Shown: positions 51,853 through 59,483 of the stretch, piece by piece
Position numbering within the stretch: the first letter of the stretch is position 1
Layout: every line of letters starts with the position of its first letter
NCBI GenBank assembly: GCA_001028815.1
Contig: LDJB01000002.1
Coordinates: 496,001 to 560,000, forward strand
Source: Peptococcaceae bacterium 1109
Lineage (GTDB): Bacteria > Bacillota > Limnochordia > Darwinibacteriales > Darwinibacteriaceae
DNA length: 64,000 bases
Reading direction: 5' to 3'
Notes under the pieces: model-generated
Told to the model about the DNA's origin: nothing
Databases searched by the model: none
The model's input: the letters and a program-made list of their open reading frames with translations, nothing else
Position numbers and translations under genes: made by a program

Positions 51853-51880
51853 ATAAACCCCAAACCATGGGGTTTATTCA
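51853..51880 (+). terminator. Terminator of the 29-codon micro-gene
   Basis: ATAAACCCC, seven-base loop, GGGGTTTAT, then TCA. It directly follows the stop codon. The reverse complement also ends the TPR gene side. Confidence 0.65.
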
Positions 51881-51882
51881 CA

Positions 51883-51916
51883 TTATCCACAGGCCCTGTT
51901 GATAACCTGTGGGTAT
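51883..51916. promoter_or_regulatory. DnaA box pair
   Basis: A perfect TTATCCACA at 51883-51891 and an opposed weaker copy TGTGGGTAT at 51908-51916 (7 of 9 matching TGTGGATAA), in the intergenic space between the micro-gene and the TPR gene. Confidence 0.5.
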
Positions 51917-52443
51917 TACCTGCGGGTTATGTATAGAATGAAGAGTACTATAGCGATCACCACAGCCCATCCCACGAGGGCAGTGCGTCTGGCCTTTGGT
52001 GACTGGCGCAGCTCCTCCCTGCGTTGGGCTCTCTCCGCGCGAGCGGCCCGCTTGAGAAGCTCTACACTCTTGCCAATATCCCCAGCTCGGCGGTGGATTA
52101 CCCCGAGATTGTGCAGGGCGTTGGGGTGCTCTGGGTCCAGGGCAAGGGCCTTTTCATAGAGGTCTTTGGCCCGGTCGTTCCACTCTCGCTGTGCGTAGAT
52201 GTTCCCCAAGTTGCAGTATGGGCCCGGGTCGTTGGGGTCGAGGGCAATGGCTTGCTCAAACAGCTCCTCCGCGGGGCCTAACTCGTCGCGGCGCGCGTAA
52301 ACAACCCCCAGCTTGTTGACGGCTTTTGCATGCTCCGGGTCAATGGCAAGGACTTTCCGGAGGAGGCCCTCCGCGGCCTCAAGATCCCAACGGTCCAATT
52401 TCTCCAGCGCTTCTGCGTACAGGTCCTCAATCGGAACTGTCAT
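51916..52443 (-). CDS. TPR-repeat protein with C-terminal membrane anchor
   Basis: A 175-residue protein: three to four tetratricopeptide repeats (residues 5-125: AEGLLRKVLAIDPEHAKAVNKLGVVYARR, AEELFEQAIALDPNDPGPYCNLGNIYAQR, AKDLYEKALALDPEHPNALHNLGVIHRRAG), a basic linker and a single C-terminal transmembrane helix (LVGWAVVIAIVLFILYI). It probably scaffolds protein contacts at the inner face of the membrane. ATG 52443 has GAGGTG six bases upstream. Partner unknown. Confidence 0.83.
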   Translation of the reverse strand: MTVPIEDLYAEALEKLDRWDLEAAEGLLRKVLAIDPEHAKAVNKLGVVYARRDELGPAEELFEQAIALDPNDPGPYCNLGNIYAQREWNDRAKDLYEKALALDPEHPNALHNLGVIHRRAGDIGKSVELLKRAARAERAQRREELRQSPKARRTALVGWAVVIAIVLFILYITRR

Positions 52444-52498
52444 AATTCCCACCTCGTCTTTCCTCCATTATAGACTCTCTCGCGAGTGGGGACAACCT

Positions 52499-53503
52499 TC
52501 ATCTCCCCTTTCCTAGAAGGGTACCAAAGATCAGCATTCCCATGAGGCCAACGATGGGATACCCCAGGCGCACTAAGGCGCTGAACCCAAAGGCCGATAA
52601 GGCTAGACCCGCCCCTAATACTAGCGCTGTCGCGGAGCCCGTCTCCAGGGTTGTCTGAAGCTTAACGCGTAAAGTTAAGGCGTAGCCGTGGGCTAGAGCA
52701 GTGCTGAACATAGCGAGATACAAAATCGCCGCAAAACTCCCGGTCACCAAGGGCCCATAGGCTCTTGCGATCACGAGGATGGGAATCTCCGACTGGCCAC
52801 CCCCGGGAGGGACAGCCCACAAACCCAGGCTTAGAACGAACAGCAAAATACCTACGGGGCCGTTGCCCAAGAGGGCTGCGGCCCAGAGTTCACCCCGGGT
52901 CTTGAGGCGGTCGTGGAACGATGCCCATACCGCCATAGAGAATGACAAGTTATATGAGGCGTAGAGGAGCGCTGCAGGTATCCCGAGGTGGCTGCCCCAG
53001 GTGGGAAGGGTTATTCCCTCCTTTACAATGAATCCAAGGGTTGGGATCACTAAGACCGTTGCCATTACGGGGGTTAGAATGCTGCTTAGGCGAAGGATCT
53101 GCCCTGGGCCCGCCCATATTGTTAGGCCCACCGCGACCGCAGTGGCCAAGGCTCCTCCGGGTAGCCCCACAAGACTCCGGGCAAGAGCGCCACAACCAGC
53201 GAGCATCACTCCAAGCCCCGTGAGGGCAAAAACGCTATAAACCGTATCGTATACCCTCCCTAGCCGCCCCCCTTCCCGATGGAAAAACTCGCTGTACGAG
53301 CCTACACCGAGCCTCTTACATTGCTCTAGCACCAGCCCGCTTCCCAACACGAGTACCGCGATGCTGAGGGGAATACCCACAAGCCCCCCCAGCCCGTAAC
53401 GAACGAAAAAGGCCTGGATCTCCTCCCCAGAGGCAAAGCCTGCCCCAATGAAGGCCGCAGTGTAAAACGAAGCTACACCAGAAATCTCCCTTATCCGGCC
53501 CAT
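52499..53503 (-). CDS. YkvI-family membrane transporter-like protein
   Basis: A 334-residue protein with about ten helices. The N-terminal ASFYTAAFIGAGFASGEEIQAFFVRYGLGGLVGI is the unwound-helix motif of YkvI-family members of the APC/NSS superfamily. Later helices carry YASYNLSFSMAVWASF. It probably transports an amino acid or similar solute; substrate unknown. RBS GGGAGGTGGGG. Stands alone between the TPR gene and yyaC, divergent from yyaC. Confidence 0.82.
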   Translation of the reverse strand: MGRIREISGVASFYTAAFIGAGFASGEEIQAFFVRYGLGGLVGIPLSIAVLVLGSGLVLEQCKRLGVGSYSEFFHREGGRLGRVYDTVYSVFALTGLGVMLAGCGALARSLVGLPGGALATAVAVGLTIWAGPGQILRLSSILTPVMATVLVIPTLGFIVKEGITLPTWGSHLGIPAALLYASYNLSFSMAVWASFHDRLKTRGELWAAALLGNGPVGILLFVLSLGLWAVPPGGGQSEIPILVIARAYGPLVTGSFAAILYLAMFSTALAHGYALTLRVKLQTTLETGSATALVLGAGLALSAFGFSALVRLGYPIVGLMGMLIFGTLLGKGR

Positions 53504-53611
53504 TGCCCCACCTCCCGGGAATACCTATTCCAGAATTTCCCGATTCATGCATAATACAGCTTGTCTCTGCATACAGTAATGAGGACAGCGACACGGAGGC
53601 AGGGATGAGAG

Positions 53612-54208
53612 ATGTCAGACGGAATGCTTATGGGGCGGGTACACTGGAACGATCCTTTGGCTGTGGACTACCTCTCCTTGACCATTGCCAACTTACCTCT
53701 CTCTAGGCGAGTGACGGTGGTGTGCGTAGGGACAGATCGCTCCACAGGAGACTGCCTTGGGCCGCTTATCGGTACGCGCCTATTGAAGTACAGAGAGACA
53801 GGGCGGCTTAGGCCTGAAGTAACGGTGTTCGGCACCCTGGAAGACCCAGTTCATGCTCTCAACTTGCATGAATACGCAAGGAAGGTAGCCCATCCGGAGT
53901 ATCAGGGGAATACCATTTTGGCCATCGATGCTTGTCTTGGGAAGTCCAAGAATGTGGGCTACATTTCTGTAAAGCGGGGGCCATTGCGTCCAGGGACGGG
54001 GGTTAATAAGCAGCTCCCCTGGATCGGGGACTATCACATTATCGGCATTGTTAACGTCAGTGGGTTCATGGAACACGTGGTTCTGCAAAACACGCGGCTA
54101 AGCCTGGTTATGCGGATGGCAGAAGTCATAGCGAACGCCTTGGTGGTTGCTCTTGCTTCCAGCCCGGCGAGCTGCGAAACGGCCTTATCGGCACCCTTGT
54201 CCCTCTGA
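53612..54208 (+). CDS. yyaC: YyaC-family (DUF1256) spore protease-like protein
   Basis: A 198-residue protein: VTVVCVGTDRSTGDCLGPLIGTRLLKYR, VFGTLEDPVHALNLHEY, ILAIDACLGKSKNVGYISVKRGPLRPGTGVNKQLPWIGDYHIIGIVNVSGFMEH match YyaC, related to the germination protease Gpr. The Asp in TDRSTGD and IDACLG are in the conserved positions. In spore formers it sits beside parB and is made in the forespore. RBS GGAGGCAGGGATGAG. Confidence 0.93.
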   Translation: MSDGMLMGRVHWNDPLAVDYLSLTIANLPLSRRVTVVCVGTDRSTGDCLGPLIGTRLLKYRETGRLRPEVTVFGTLEDPVHALNLHEYARKVAHPEYQGNTILAIDACLGKSKNVGYISVKRGPLRPGTGVNKQLPWIGDYHIIGIVNVSGFMEHVVLQNTRLSLVMRMAEVIANALVVALASSPASCETALSAPLSL

Positions 54209-54223
54209 GATCTGGCGCGGCAA

Positions 54224-54239
54224 TGTTCCACGTGGAACA
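54224..54239. other. parS site
   Basis: A perfect 16-bp palindrome TGTTCCACGTGGAACA in the yyaC-parB interval. It matches the parS consensus that loads ParB (Spo0J) rings. Confidence 0.96.
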
Positions 54240-54252
54240 TCACTGCGCGCAA

Positions 54253-54273
54253 AGAGCGGCACTACGCCGCTCT
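54253..54273. terminator. Terminator between yyaC and parB
   Basis: AGAGCGGC, ACTAC loop, GCCGCTCT, then CTCTTTATT on the plus strand. It serves convergent yyaC and parB. Confidence 0.8.
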
Positions 54274-54302
54274 CTCTTTATTACAGATGTGTGCTCTTGT
54301 CC

Positions 54303-55139
54303 CTATGAACGGAGAAACTCAATGATGCGTTCCAGTTCCTCGTCAGAGTAATACTCGATTTCAATCTTACCCTTACCCGCTTTGTACCCGATTGTCACCT
54401 TGGTTCCCAAGCACCTCTGAAGCTCCTCTTGGATCCTCGCCAATTCTGGGTCAACCTTCCTTTGTGTTCCACGTGGAACACGGGGCCTCACCTTGACTAG
54501 TTGCTCCAGTTGCCGGACGGAAAGGTCTTCACGTACAACCCTGGCCGCCAATCTTTGGCGCAAACCGGCATTCTCGACACCGAGTAGCACCTTTGCGTGG
54601 CCTACAGACAGCTCTCCTCGCTCGACCATCCCCCGAACTTGAGAGTCTAAGCCCAAGAGCCGCAAGGCGTTAGCAACGGACGGACGTCCTCGTCCAACTA
54701 CCTCCGCAACCTCGGCCTGCGTCAACCCAAACTCCTCCATCAGCCGCTTGAACCCCTCCGCCTCCTCTATTGGATTAAGGTTCTCCCGCTGTAGGTTCTC
54801 GATCAAGGCCAGCTGCATCATTTCCCGGTCATCGTAATCTCGGACAATGGCAGCAATAGTATCAAGTCCTGCTAACTGCGTAGCACGCCAGCGGCGTTCC
54901 CCTACCACCAACTCATAGCCGCCGTCACGGGGCCTCACTACAATGGGCTCCAGCAGGCCGTGCCGCTTTATGGACTCCGCCAACTGCTCAAGCTTCTCAT
55001 CATCGAAGGCTCGCCGGGGTTGAAACGGATTGGGAACGATTTCGCCCACGCCAATCTCTTGGCTAACAGGCCGCCCCACAACCGTTTCCCCCTCAGGAAT
55101 TAAAGCCCTCAGACCCTTGCCTAAGCGCTGTCTTGTCAC
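54303..55139 (-). CDS. parB: Chromosome partitioning protein ParB (Spo0J)
   Basis: A 278-residue ParB: N-terminal CTP-binding domain (IVPNPFQPRRAFDDEKLEQLAESI, ELVVGERRWRATQLAG, MMQLALIENLQRENLNPIEEAEGFKRL), HTH (LTQAEVAEVVGRGRPSVANALRLLGL) and C-terminal dimer domain. It loads at parS and recruits SMC/condensin. A parS site lies inside this gene, as in B. subtilis spo0J. The GTG start overlaps the parA stop (GTGA). Confidence 0.97.
   Translation of the reverse strand: MTRQRLGKGLRALIPEGETVVGRPVSQEIGVGEIVPNPFQPRRAFDDEKLEQLAESIKRHGLLEPIVVRPRDGGYELVVGERRWRATQLAGLDTIAAIVRDYDDREMMQLALIENLQRENLNPIEEAEGFKRLMEEFGLTQAEVAEVVGRGRPSVANALRLLGLDSQVRGMVERGELSVGHAKVLLGVENAGLRQRLAARVVREDLSVRQLEQLVKVRPRVPRGTQRKVDPELARIQEELQRCLGTKVTIGYKAGKGKIEIEYYSDEELERIIEFLRS
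54465..54480. other. parS site inside parB
   Basis: A second perfect copy of TGTTCCACGTGGAACA, 241 bp from the first, within the parB coding sequence (encoding part of VPRGTQ). Confidence 0.96.
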
Positions 55140-55900
55140 GACCCAAGCACCTCCCTGGCAAGGCTCTGGTAAGCTTGAGCTCCCTTTGATTTGTCATCAT
55201 ACAGCGCGATGGGTTGACCGAAACTAGGCGCTTCCCCAAGGCGGACATTCCTCGGAATTACCGACTCATACACCTTAACCTTGTTCTGGAAGTAGTTCTT
55301 AACGTCCTGTACTACTAGCTGCGAAAGGTTCGTCCTCGCATCGTACATGGTCATCACAACCCCCTCCCACTCAAGGTCAGGGTTGAGGTGTTCCTGCACC
55401 ATAGCAATTGTGCTCACTAGCTGGCTCAAGCCCTCCAGAGCGTAGTACTCGCACTGGATCGGCACCAACACTGAGTTGGCAGCGGTGAGCGCGTTTACGG
55501 TCAGAAGCCCCAGACTCGGGGGTGCATCAGCGATAACATAATCGTACCTTCCAAGCACCGGCTCTAGTGCACGCTTCAGCCGAAACTCCCGGGAGATGGT
55601 TGAGACCAGTTCAATCTCTGCCCCCGCAAGCTCAATGGTGGCAGGGGCAACATCAAACCCCTCAATGGCAGTTGGCTGGATGATCCGCTCGATGCGCTCA
55701 CCTTCGATGAGCACGCTGTACATGCCTATCCGGACCTTGGACTTGTCCACTCCAACTCCACTTGAGGCATTTCCCTGGGGATCCACGTCCAGGAGAAGCA
55801 CCCGTTTCCCCTCTAGGGCCAGATATGCCCCAAGGTTTATGGCTGTGGTGCTCTTACCCACACCACCTTTTTGGTTCACTACCGCGATTACCCTAGCCAT
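55136..55900 (-). CDS. parA: Chromosome partitioning ATPase ParA (Soj)
   Basis: A 254-residue deviant Walker ATPase: VIAVVNQKGGVGKSTTAINLGAYLA (signature Lys), LLLDVDPQGNASSGVGVDKS, YDYVIADAPPSLGLLTVNALTAA, VIPRNVRLGEAPSFGQPI. It drives origin segregation with ParB and, in Bacillus, also controls DnaA. The ATG overlaps the noc stop by 8 nt behind GTGAGGG, and the end overlaps parB by 4 nt. Confidence 0.97.
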   Translation of the reverse strand: MARVIAVVNQKGGVGKSTTAINLGAYLALEGKRVLLLDVDPQGNASSGVGVDKSKVRIGMYSVLIEGERIERIIQPTAIEGFDVAPATIELAGAEIELVSTISREFRLKRALEPVLGRYDYVIADAPPSLGLLTVNALTAANSVLVPIQCEYYALEGLSQLVSTIAMVQEHLNPDLEWEGVVMTMYDARTNLSQLVVQDVKNYFQNKVKVYESVIPRNVRLGEAPSFGQPIALYDDKSKGAQAYQSLAREVLGS

Positions 55901-56777
55901 CTTCCCTCACCCCCACCGGCTTTCTCACTACCACCAGCAGCTCGAAGGCATCATCGCTCTCCCGCTCTTCCACCGCCACCTCAAGTCCACTGCGCTGCAA
56001 GGTATCCGTCAGGCTTTTGATACTATTCCGAAATGTCCGTAAATCTTTTAGAACAAGCGTTCGTTTTGGTGGTTCCTTGAGCGGACCAGCTTCCACATCG
56101 ACCCGCTGGATCACCCTCTCAACGAGTTCCTCCGTCTGGCGCACATTCAGGTTCCGTTCCACCACCTGCCCCAGGACCTTCAGGACGTCGTCCTCCCTGT
56201 CCAAGCGCAGCAATGCCCGTGCATGGCGCTCGCTCAGCATTTCCCGGGAAATAATCTCCCGAGCCGCCTCGGGAAGCTTCAGGAGCCGAAGCTTATTCGC
56301 GATGCTGGACTGCGACTTCCCCAGCCGAGCCGCAAGCTCATCCTGAGTCATGCCGAATTCGTCCAGTAACCGCCGATACCCTTCCGCTTCCTCAAACAAC
56401 CGCAAGTCCTTGCGCTGCAAGTTCTCTATCAAAGCGAGTTCCGCCGCCTGCTTATCAGCAAAATCCCGAATTAGGGCAGGGATGGTTTCAAAGCCAAGCA
56501 TTCTGCATGCACGGAGCCGCCTTTCACCAACCACCAACTCGTATCCTACCTGGGAACGGCGAACGACAATGGGGTGGAGGACACCGTGCTCCGCGATGGA
56601 TTGGGCCAGTTCGTCCAAGGCGTCCTCATCGAATGTAGACCGAGGCTGATACTGACTGGTTTGTATTAGATGGATAGGCAGGTGCTCAATTACCTCTTGT
56701 TCGTAGCCAACTTCTGGTGGGGCAGTACCCGCAGCCTCTGTGCGAGCCTTGCTCCGCAAGACGTCGGTAAGCTTCAT
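55893..56777 (-). CDS. noc: Nucleoid occlusion protein Noc (ParB-like)
   Basis: A 294-residue ParB paralogue: LPIHLIQTSQYQPRSTFDEDALDELAQSIAEHGVLHPIVVR, ELVVGERRLRACRMLG, LALIENLQRKDLRLFEEAEGYRRLL, HTH (MTQDELAARLGKSQSSIANKLRLLKLP). It begins with a short amphipathic stretch (MKLTDVLRSKA) like the membrane-targeting helix of Noc. It blocks division over the nucleoid. ATG 56777 has AGGTGAT six bases upstream. An NBS motif lies inside its own gene. Position between rsmG and parA identifies it as Noc rather than a second ParB. Confidence 0.95.
   Translation of the reverse strand: MKLTDVLRSKARTEAAGTAPPEVGYEQEVIEHLPIHLIQTSQYQPRSTFDEDALDELAQSIAEHGVLHPIVVRRSQVGYELVVGERRLRACRMLGFETIPALIRDFADKQAAELALIENLQRKDLRLFEEAEGYRRLLDEFGMTQDELAARLGKSQSSIANKLRLLKLPEAAREIISREMLSERHARALLRLDREDDVLKVLGQVVERNLNVRQTEELVERVIQRVDVEAGPLKEPPKRTLVLKDLRTFRNSIKSLTDTLQRSGLEVAVEERESDDAFELLVVVRKPVGVREDG
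56239..56252. other. Noc-binding site inside noc
   Basis: A perfect palindrome ATTTCCCGGGAAAT, the core of the B. subtilis Noc-binding sequence, flanked by C and A. It lies within the noc coding region. Confidence 0.85.
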
Positions 56778-56847
56778 AGCCAATCACCTCACTTGCTCAT
56801 CTACCATATTCGGTACCTAGTTGTCACTTCCTGCCCCAAGGCATAAG

Positions 56848-56877
56848 AAAAGCACCGCATTTTTGCTCTGCGGTGCT
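56848..56877 (-). terminator. Terminator after rsmG
   Basis: Minus strand AGCACCGCA, nine-base loop, TGCGGTGCT, then TTTTCTTATG. It separates the mnmE-mnmG-rsmG operon from noc-parA-parB. Confidence 0.85.
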
Positions 56878-56888
56878 GCTCTGTTCTG

Positions 56889-57608
56889 TTACAAGGGCTG
56901 TTTTGCGGGTATTCCTGCCCTTCTTGGGAACATCCGTTTGGTTCGGCCCGTCTTCTCAACAACCACTAAGGCCCGTTGCCCGTATCCTGCTGGTAGGGAA
57001 AGCTCAATCGTGGAGCGGACTCTCCCGTTCAACTCAGCTAGGGCGTTGCCACTTTCTTCCACTTCATCCTCCACGCCTGACCCTTTCATCGCCACAAAGA
57101 CGCCGCCCACTTTCACAAAGGGAAGGCACAATTCCAGTAGGACGGGGAGGCGGGCAACGGCTCGGCTTACCACAACGTCAAAACTGTCTCGGTAAGCAGG
57201 GTTTCGCGCGGCATCTTCTGCCCGGGCATGGAGGGTACTCACATTGTTCAAACCCAGTACGTTCATGGCCGATTCAAGAAAGGCAAGGCGTTTCCGGAGC
57301 GAGTCCAAAAGCACCACATCCCACTGCGGCCGGCAGATGGCCAATGGGATTCCAGGGAAACCTGCCCCCGTACCCACGTCCAGGAAACGCGCACCTGAAT
57401 GGGGGAGATCTACTAAGAAGAGGCTCAAGCTGTCCACAAAGTGCTTAACTGCCATCTCCTCAGGGGAAGTGATCCTGGTGAGGTTCTGCTGGCGGTTGCC
57501 TTCTTCCACTAAAGCGGCAAAGCGGGCAAGCTGATCCGCCTGGGCTTCCGTTACGCTTAGGCGTAGCTCCTTAAGGCCTTCTTCTAATGCTGTCCGGAAT
57601 CTCGTCAT
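56889..57608 (-). CDS. rsmG: 16S rRNA 7-methylguanosine methyltransferase RsmG (GidB)
   Basis: A 239-residue methyltransferase: QQNLTRITSPEEMAVKHFVDSLSL, SAM motif RFLDVGTGAGFPGIPLAICRP, VVLLDSLRKRLAFLE, VVVSRAVARLPVLLELCLPFVKVGG. It methylates N7 of G527 in 16S rRNA; loss gives low-level streptomycin resistance. Its ATG immediately follows the mnmG stop. The last gene of the mnmE-mnmG-mnmG-rsmG operon. Confidence 0.97.
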   Translation of the reverse strand: MTRFRTALEEGLKELRLSVTEAQADQLARFAALVEEGNRQQNLTRITSPEEMAVKHFVDSLSLFLVDLPHSGARFLDVGTGAGFPGIPLAICRPQWDVVLLDSLRKRLAFLESAMNVLGLNNVSTLHARAEDAARNPAYRDSFDVVVSRAVARLPVLLELCLPFVKVGGVFVAMKGSGVEDEVEESGNALAELNGRVRSTIELSLPAGYGQRALVVVEKTGRTKRMFPRRAGIPAKQPL

Positions 57609-59483
57609 TTAGCCTTCACTCCGCTTCTGGGTTTCCAAGTAGATGACCAACACATTTATATCCGCGGGGCTAACCCCTGATATCCGAGCAGCTTGGCCCA
57701 GAGAGCGGGGCTTAACGAGGGTCAGCCTCTCCACAGCCTCCCTGGAGAGGCCCCGGAGCTTTGTGTAATCCAAATCCTGAGGCAAGAGCCGGGATTCCAA
57801 CTTCTCAAAGCGTTCAATAGCGGCCTGCTGCTTGCGCAGGTACCCTTCATACTTGACTAAGATCTCAACAGAGCTGCGCACATTCTGGGGAAGGTCTGGA
57901 AGATCGCAAAGGCGCCCCAGCTGGTCATAGGATATCTCTGGACGCCGCAGGAGCTCCGCCATGGTGATGCCGTGACGCAGTTCAGTGGTGCCAAGCTCCC
58001 GGAGGATTGCGTTAGTCTCTGCATCTCCACCAACAGGAGTGCGTTTGAGGCGCTCCACTTCCTGGGCGATCTGTTCCTGCTTTGCCTGGAATGCGGCATA
58101 GCGTTCCTCGCCGATCAAACCTACCTGGTATCCCAGGGGAGTAAGGCGGGCATCTGCATTATCCATGCGGAGGTAAAGCCTGTGTTCCGCACGAGAGGTC
58201 ATCATGCGGTATGGTTCAGTTGTGCCCTTGGTTACCAGATCGTCAATGAGGACGCCAATGTAGGCCTGAGAGCGTGGGATAGTGATGGGGCTTTCGCCGT
58301 CTAGAAGCCGCGCGGCATTAATGCCTGCCACGATCCCCTGGGCGGCTGCCTCTTCATACCCTGAGGTGCCGTTGATCTGGCCTGCACAGAAGAGGCCCCA
58401 TATCTCTTTCGTCATGAGGGAGCTGTCCAAGAAAAAGGGGTCGAGACAGTCGTATTCGATGGCATAAGCCCAACGCATGATCTCCACATTCTCCAGCCCC
58501 GGGATTGTCTGCAAGAGTTCCACTTGGACCTCCGCAGGCAGGGAGGTTGAGAGCCCACTTAAATAGCCTTCGTTTGTCTCCCAGCCTTCCGGCTCAATAA
58601 AGACCTGGTGGCCGGTGCGGTCGGGAAATTGAACTACCTTGCTCTCAATGGAAGGGCAGTACCGGGGGCCCGTGCCCGTAATGGCACCGCTGTAGAGAGC
58701 TGCTCGGTGCAAGTTATCCCGGATAATGGCGTGGGTGGCTTCGTTGGTGTAGGTCACCCAGCAGGGGACCTGTTCGATCTCTATCGAACCAGTCTCAAAC
58801 GAGAAGCCTTCCAAGGGGTTTTCCCCCTCAAGCTTAGCCAGCTTGCTGTAATCGAGAGACCGCAGATTGACCCTGGGGGGTGTTCCCGTCTTGAAGCGCA
58901 CAATCGGGAGGAGGTTCCTCAGACTCTGGGCAAGTTCGATGGCTGGGTGCTGGCCCTGGGGCGCCCCAGAATAGCGCACGTCTCCAATGTGAATCACCGA
59001 ATCGAGATAAGTCCCCGTGGCAAGGATCACCACTGGCGCGTAAAGGGTGGTACCATCGCGAAGTTTGACCCCCACGACCCGGCCTTGTTCCACTAAGAGC
59101 CTCGTTACTAGGCCCTCTTTCAGAAACAGATTAGGGGTGGTCTCTAGCACATACTTCATGCGCCGCTGATACAGCTTCCGATCCAACTGTACCCTCAAGG
59201 ACTGGACCGCAGGTCCTTTACGGGTATTAAGCATACGGCCCTGCATGAGCGCGGCATCGCAGATTCTCCCCATCTCACCGCCTAGAGCATCTACTTCACG
59301 AACCAATGCCGCTTTCCCCGAACCCCCAATGGAAGGGTTACAGGGAAGGAGGGCCACATTATCGAGGCTGAAAGTAAGGAGGGCGGTTTTCTTGCCTAGG
59401 CGCGCAGCTGCAAGGCCCGCTTCGCAGCCTGCGTGCCCTGCGCCAACCACAATAACATCATAGCGCCTATCTCTATGAGACAT
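57609..59483 (-). CDS. mnmG: tRNA uridine 5-carboxymethylaminomethyl modification enzyme MnmG, paralogue 2
   Basis: A full-length 624-residue MnmG: FAD-binding [21 protein letters not shown], the loop [24 protein letters not shown] with Cys48, [11 protein letters not shown] (second catalytic Cys), [55 protein letters not shown], and the C-terminal MnmE-binding helical domain [18 protein letters not shown]. With MnmE it places carboxymethylaminomethyl on U34 of tRNAs. It overlaps the upstream paralogue by 11 bp and abuts rsmG, so it sits at the usual mnmG position. Its own ribosome site is weak (GAAGAAG). Confidence 0.96.
   Translation of the reverse strand: MSHRDRRYDVIVVGAGHAGCEAGLAAARLGKKTALLTFSLDNVALLPCNPSIGGSGKAALVREVDALGGEMGRICDAALMQGRMLNTRKGPAVQSLRVQLDRKLYQRRMKYVLETTPNLFLKEGLVTRLLVEQGRVVGVKLRDGTTLYAPVVILATGTYLDSVIHIGDVRYSGAPQGQHPAIELAQSLRNLLPIVRFKTGTPPRVNLRSLDYSKLAKLEGENPLEGFSFETGSIEIEQVPCWVTYTNEATHAIIRDNLHRAALYSGAITGTGPRYCPSIESKVVQFPDRTGHQVFIEPEGWETNEGYLSGLSTSLPAEVQVELLQTIPGLENVEIMRWAYAIEYDCLDPFFLDSSLMTKEIWGLFCAGQINGTSGYEEAAAQGIVAGINAARLLDGESPITIPRSQAYIGVLIDDLVTKGTTEPYRMMTSRAEHRLYLRMDNADARLTPLGYQVGLIGEERYAAFQAKQEQIAQEVERLKRTPVGGDAETNAILRELGTTELRHGITMAELLRRPEISYDQLGRLCDLPDLPQNVRSSVEILVKYEGYLRKQQAAIERFEKLESRLLPQDLDYTKLRGLSREAVERLTLVKPRSLGQAARISGVSPADINVLVIYLETQKRSEG

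Noticed and set aside
53521-53580. Sigma-F/G type promoter before yyaC
   Set aside because: GCATA and CATACAG lie in roughly suitable places but the -10 match is poor; not strong enough to list.
55586-55599. Second Noc site AACTCCCGGGAGAT in parA
   Set aside because: Only 11 of 14 bases match the consensus, and three changes affect the outer arms; it is probably coincidental.
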